A DNA stretch of 37,966 nt from Cellulomonas sp. B6 (GTDB taxonomy: Bacteria; Actinomycetota; Actinomycetes; Actinomycetales; Cellulomonadaceae), in assembly GCF_001462455.1 (NCBI RefSeq), contig NZ_LNTD01000117.1, forward strand, positions 1 to 37,966. Direction: 5' to 3'. The translations under genes and the position numbers were made by a program. Below the pieces are notes generated by a model. The model ran no database searches. It saw nothing but the letters and a program-made list of their open reading frames with translations, and was not told the DNA's origin. Of the stretch, positions 35,230 through 37,966 are shown one piece after another (positions within the stretch are counted from its first letter, which is position 1; each line of letters starts with the position of its first letter).

Positions 35230-37941
35230 ATGGGGATGAGGGGAAGAACGCCACGGCAGGCCCGTGGCGCAGCACGCAGGACCACGGCCGTGGTCACGGG
35301 CGCCGCGCTGGCGCTCGGCACGGCGGCGGCGATGGCGCCGTCCGCGGCGGCCGAGCCGGTGGCGCCAGACCCGTGGGTGTCGGTGACGCCCGAGGGGTAC
35401 CACCGGTTCGTGGTGCCGCAGGCCGAGGCCGAGCGGATCCTGGGCAGCAAGCCCGCGCAGGTCGAGCTCCAGGGCAACTTCGGGCCCGCGGGCACGTGGT
35501 CGGACCTGGCCATGGACCCGAGCGGGACCGACTACCCGACGCAGGTGGGGATCCTCCAGCCCGGCCTGTACTACTACCAGTACACGGGCACCTGGCCGGA
35601 CCGCACCAAGAAGTCGTTCAAGGAGCCGTCCAGCCCGGCCGCCGTCACGTCGCACCCGACGTGGAACACGCTGTTCGTACCCGGACCGTCGGTGCAGTGG
35701 ATGGCGGACGTCGCGCACGGCGGCACGGTCGCCGACCTCGCGTACGACAGCCCCGTCGACGGCACCGACCGCGACGCGCTGGTGTGGACGCCGCCGGGCT
35801 ACGACCCCGGCCGCGCCGACGCCTACCCCGTGCTCTACCTGCTCGCCGACGGCTCGCAGTCGGCGCGCGAGTGGGCCGAGCTGGGCCGCGCGCCGCAGGT
35901 CCTCGACAACCTGGCGGCCGAGGGCGGCCTGGCCGACATGGTCGTCGTCATGGCCGACGCGCGGGGCACCGACCCGCGCACCGAGCTGCTCGACGGCGTG
36001 GTCGCCGCGACCCGCGACGCGTACCACGTGACCGACGACGCGGCCGGCCAGGCGCTGGCGGGCATCGGCGACGGCGCGCACCACGCGCTCACCGTGCTGC
36101 GGACCGACCCGGGGGTGTTCTCCGAGGTCGCGTCGTTCTCCGGGCGGCTCACCGGGTCGATCAGCGCGAGCACCGCGCGCGAGATCAACGCGGGCACCGA
36201 CCGGCTGCGCGTCTACGTCGGCAACGTGCTCGACCCCGCGTACAACAGCACGCACGACCTGCTGCGCACGCTCGAGCGCGCGGGCGTCGAGCACGAGTTC
36301 GACGGCGTCGACCCCGACACGGGCGGCACGTGGGACACGTGGCGCGAGGGCCTGCGGGACTTCGCGTCGCGCGTCTTCCAGGACGACGCGGGGCACGGCC
36401 CGCGCGAGGGGCACCGCCCGCTCGACGCGCGCTACACGCCGCCCGCGGCGGGGTCGATCACGACGCCGCACGTCGACGAGAACGGGATCGTCACGTTCGA
36501 GACCGGCACGCAGTGGGCCGACGCGAAGGGCGTCACGGTGTGGGCGAACTGGGCGCCGAACGGTGCGTGGTTCCGGGTGCCGATGACGAAGGTCGGCGAC
36601 CGGTGGCGGCTGTCGATGGGGCCGCTCGACGGCTTCTACTACTACCGGTACGTCGTGGACGGCGTCGACGAGAAGGACCCCGCCGACACGGTGAACACGC
36701 TCACGGGCGTCAGCCCGCTGTTCGTGCCGGGCGAGAACGACCGCATGCTCGCCGACGCCCCGGAGGGCCAGCGGGGCGAGCTGTCCGTGCTGACGTACGA
36801 CAGCAAGGTCGCGAACGAGGAGCGCAAGGCGTACGTCTGGACGCCGCCGGGCTACGACCCGGACCGCGCCGAGCCGTACCCCGTGCTGTACCTCAACCAC
36901 GGCGGCGGGCAGAACTACGGCGACTGGGTCGAGGTGGGCCGTGCGCCGCAGATCCTCGACAACTACTCGGCGCAGGGCGGCATCGTCCCGATGGTCGTCG
37001 TCATGGGCAACGGCAACGTGCCCGACTTCCCGACCGAGCTGCTCGACAACCTCGCACCGGCGGCGCGCGCGGCGTACCACATCCGGTCCGACGCGGCCGG
37101 GCAGGGCATCGCGGGCCTGTCGATGGGTGCGATGAACACGCTCAACACGTGGCTGACCCGTCCGGGTCAGTTCGGGTGGGTCGGCGCGTTCTCGGGCGGG
37201 CTGTTCTTCGGCACGCCGCAGTTCGACGCGGCGGCCGTCAACGCCGAGACGCGGCTGGCGCGCATGTACACCGGTGACAAGACCGACTTCACCTACCAGC
37301 AGACGATGAACCTGCTGGACCTGCTGGAGAAGAACGGGGTCGAGCACGAGTTCGCCGGCGTCACGCAGGGCCCGCACGGGTTCGAGGTGTGGTCGACGAA
37401 CCTCATCGACCTGCTGCCGCGCCTGTTCCGCGAGGACGGCGGGACGCAGGGCGTCGAGCTGCGGGCGGTCGTGCCGGAGGGGCAGGACGGCGTGCTCGCG
37501 CTGTCCGTGGCCGACGACGGCTCGGGCGTCGCGCTCGACGGGCCGCAGCAGACCGGCACCGCGCTGCGGTTCCGGGGGCAGCTGCCCGCCGTGACCGTCA
37601 CCGACTCGCGGACCGTCGCGCAGGCGGGGGTCACCGGGTGGGCCGTCACCGGCCAGGCGTACACGTTCGACTCCGGGGCGCGCCTGCTCGAGGGCAAGCA
37701 CCTGGGGTGGACGCCGCGGGTCGAGACGCCGCGGGCCGGGCTGGTGGCGGGCGACGCGCGCGCGACGGCGCTCGGCGGCGGCGAGGGGCTGGCCGTGCCC
37801 GGCCGGCTCGCGTCGGCGACCGCCGAGGGCCGGGTCGGCACGGCGACGCTGGGCGCGGACCTCGTGCTCGACGTGCCGGTCGACACCGCGCCCGGGGAGT
37901 ACGCGGGCACGTTGAGCCTGACGCTGTTCCCCGTCGACTGA
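35230..37941 (+). CDS. Secreted protein with two esterase modules, the first degenerate
   Basis: A 903-residue exported protein. The signal peptide covers 1-41 (ARRTTAVVTGAALALG ... SAAA-EP). Module 1: an Ig/CBM48-like beta domain (about 48-160), then an alpha/beta-hydrolase of the enterochelin/feruloyl-esterase (CE1-like) type (165-400). Module 2 repeats this order (about 420-520 and 525-750). In module 2 the nucleophile motif is GLSMG (Ser631) and the His is in GPHGFEVW (His716). In module 1 the same places read GIGDG (Asp281) and DTGGTW, so module 1 is probably inactive. A C-terminal beta domain (about 755-903) has no recognised anchor. The likely role is removal of ester groups from plant polysaccharide. 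AAAGGGG precedes the ATG at 35230. Confidence 0.88.
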   Translation: MGMRGRTPRQARGAARRTTAVVTGAALALGTAAAMAPSAAAEPVAPDPWVSVTPEGYHRFVVPQAEAERILGSKPAQVELQGNFGPAGTWSDLAMDPSGTDYPTQVGILQPGLYYYQYTGTWPDRTKKSFKEPSSPAAVTSHPTWNTLFVPGPSVQWMADVAHGGTVADLAYDSPVDGTDRDALVWTPPGYDPGRADAYPVLYLLADGSQSAREWAELGRAPQVLDNLAAEGGLADMVVVMADARGTDPRTELLDGVVAATRDAYHVTDDAAGQALAGIGDGAHHALTVLRTDPGVFSEVASFSGRLTGSISASTAREINAGTDRLRVYVGNVLDPAYNSTHDLLRTLERAGVEHEFDGVDPDTGGTWDTWREGLRDFASRVFQDDAGHGPREGHRPLDARYTPPAAGSITTPHVDENGIVTFETGTQWADAKGVTVWANWAPNGAWFRVPMTKVGDRWRLSMGPLDGFYYYRYVVDGVDEKDPADTVNTLTGVSPLFVPGENDRMLADAPEGQRGELSVLTYDSKVANEERKAYVWTPPGYDPDRAEPYPVLYLNHGGGQNYGDWVEVGRAPQILDNYSAQGGIVPMVVVMGNGNVPDFPTELLDNLAPAARAAYHIRSDAAGQGIAGLSMGAMNTLNTWLTRPGQFGWVGAFSGGLFFGTPQFDAAAVNAETRLARMYTGDKTDFTYQQTMNLLDLLEKNGVEHEFAGVTQGPHGFEVWSTNLIDLLPRLFREDGGTQGVELRAVVPEGQDGVLALSVADDGSGVALDGPQQTGTALRFRGQLPAVTVTDSRTVAQAGVTGWAVTGQAYTFDSGARLLEGKHLGWTPRVETPRAGLVAGDARATALGGGEGLAVPGRLASATAEGRVGTATLGADLVLDVPVDTAPGEYAGTLSLTLFPVD

Positions 37942-37947
37942 CCCGAC

Positions 37948-37957
37948 CGACGGACAC
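37948..37957 (+). repeat. CGACGGACAC word after the esterase gene
   Basis: One copy, 6 nt after the stop, at the window edge. It may be the left arm of a hairpin like that at 9630-9669, but the right arm would lie outside the window. Confidence 0.5.
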
Positions 37958-37966
37958 CGGCGTGGG

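Noticed and set aside
35137-37701. An 854-codon minus-strand ORF opposite the esterase gene
   Set aside because: Antisense shadow of a gene with a signal peptide, ribosome site and catalytic motifs.

Overview
The window is a chromosomal segment of a very high-GC actinobacterium. Codon third positions are almost all G or C and spurious antisense ORFs are everywhere. The gene content (MSMEG_4193/DUF3090/SCO1664 cluster, SigE-family sigma factors, short TAnnnT promoters directly upstream of start codons, HrcA/CIRCE control of Hsp20) fits Micrococcales, most likely Cellulomonas or a close relative. The genus is an inference. I see no insertion sequence, prophage, CRISPR array, tRNA or rRNA.

Layout. 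1-9.7 kb: the start of a lipoprotein gene leaving the window on the left, a DUF1361 membrane protein, a miniature family-3 solute-binding lipoprotein coupled to a CDF-type cation transporter, a 1516-residue HrpA helicase, and the three-gene cluster histidine phosphatase - DUF3090 - SCO1664. 9.7-11.7 kb: a membrane-anchored FG-GAP/VCBS-like protein, 3-methyladenine DNA glycosylase I (tag) and a small hypothetical. 11.8-14.9 kb: a four-gene unit made of a secreted protein with an unrecognised ~45-residue repeat, a putative amidoligase, a SigE-family sigma factor, and a membrane protein carrying the same repeat. This unit is my best candidate for an undescribed system. 14.9-19.8 kb: methionine biosynthesis. 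A SAM riboswitch is followed by a Cys-rich leader peptide, metF and metE, all translationally coupled, and then a MalY/PatB-type C-S lyase. 19.8-26.9 kb: a hybrid histidine kinase with two receivers and an Hpt domain, divergent from an operon with a glycosyltransferase, STAS, SpoIIE-type phosphatase, anti-sigma-type ATPase, STAS and a single receiver. Together these look like a phosphorelay next to a partner-switching module. 26.9-28.3 kb: Hsp20 under a CIRCE operator, a Nudix hydrolase and a single-domain LuxR regulator. 28.7-33.6 kb: the glycine cleavage operon gcvP-gcvT-gcvH behind a tandem glycine riboswitch. 33.7-34.9 kb: a second SigE-family sigma factor plus membrane partner, with an ECF-like promoter upstream. 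35.2-37.9 kb: a large secreted protein with two esterase modules, one of which has lost its catalytic residues.

How the genes connect. The methionine and glycine loci both feed folate one-carbon metabolism: GcvPHT makes 5,10-methylene-THF, MetF reduces it, and MetE uses the methyl group. Each is under its own metabolite riboswitch. Two sigma/membrane-protein pairs and one partner-switching module make the window rich in regulation. Recurrent small-scale signals are a leaderless promoter class (TAnnnT 6-7 nt before the start codon, seen before at least eight genes) and a 10-bp word, CGACGGACAC, that recurs only between genes, once as the stem of a strong hairpin.
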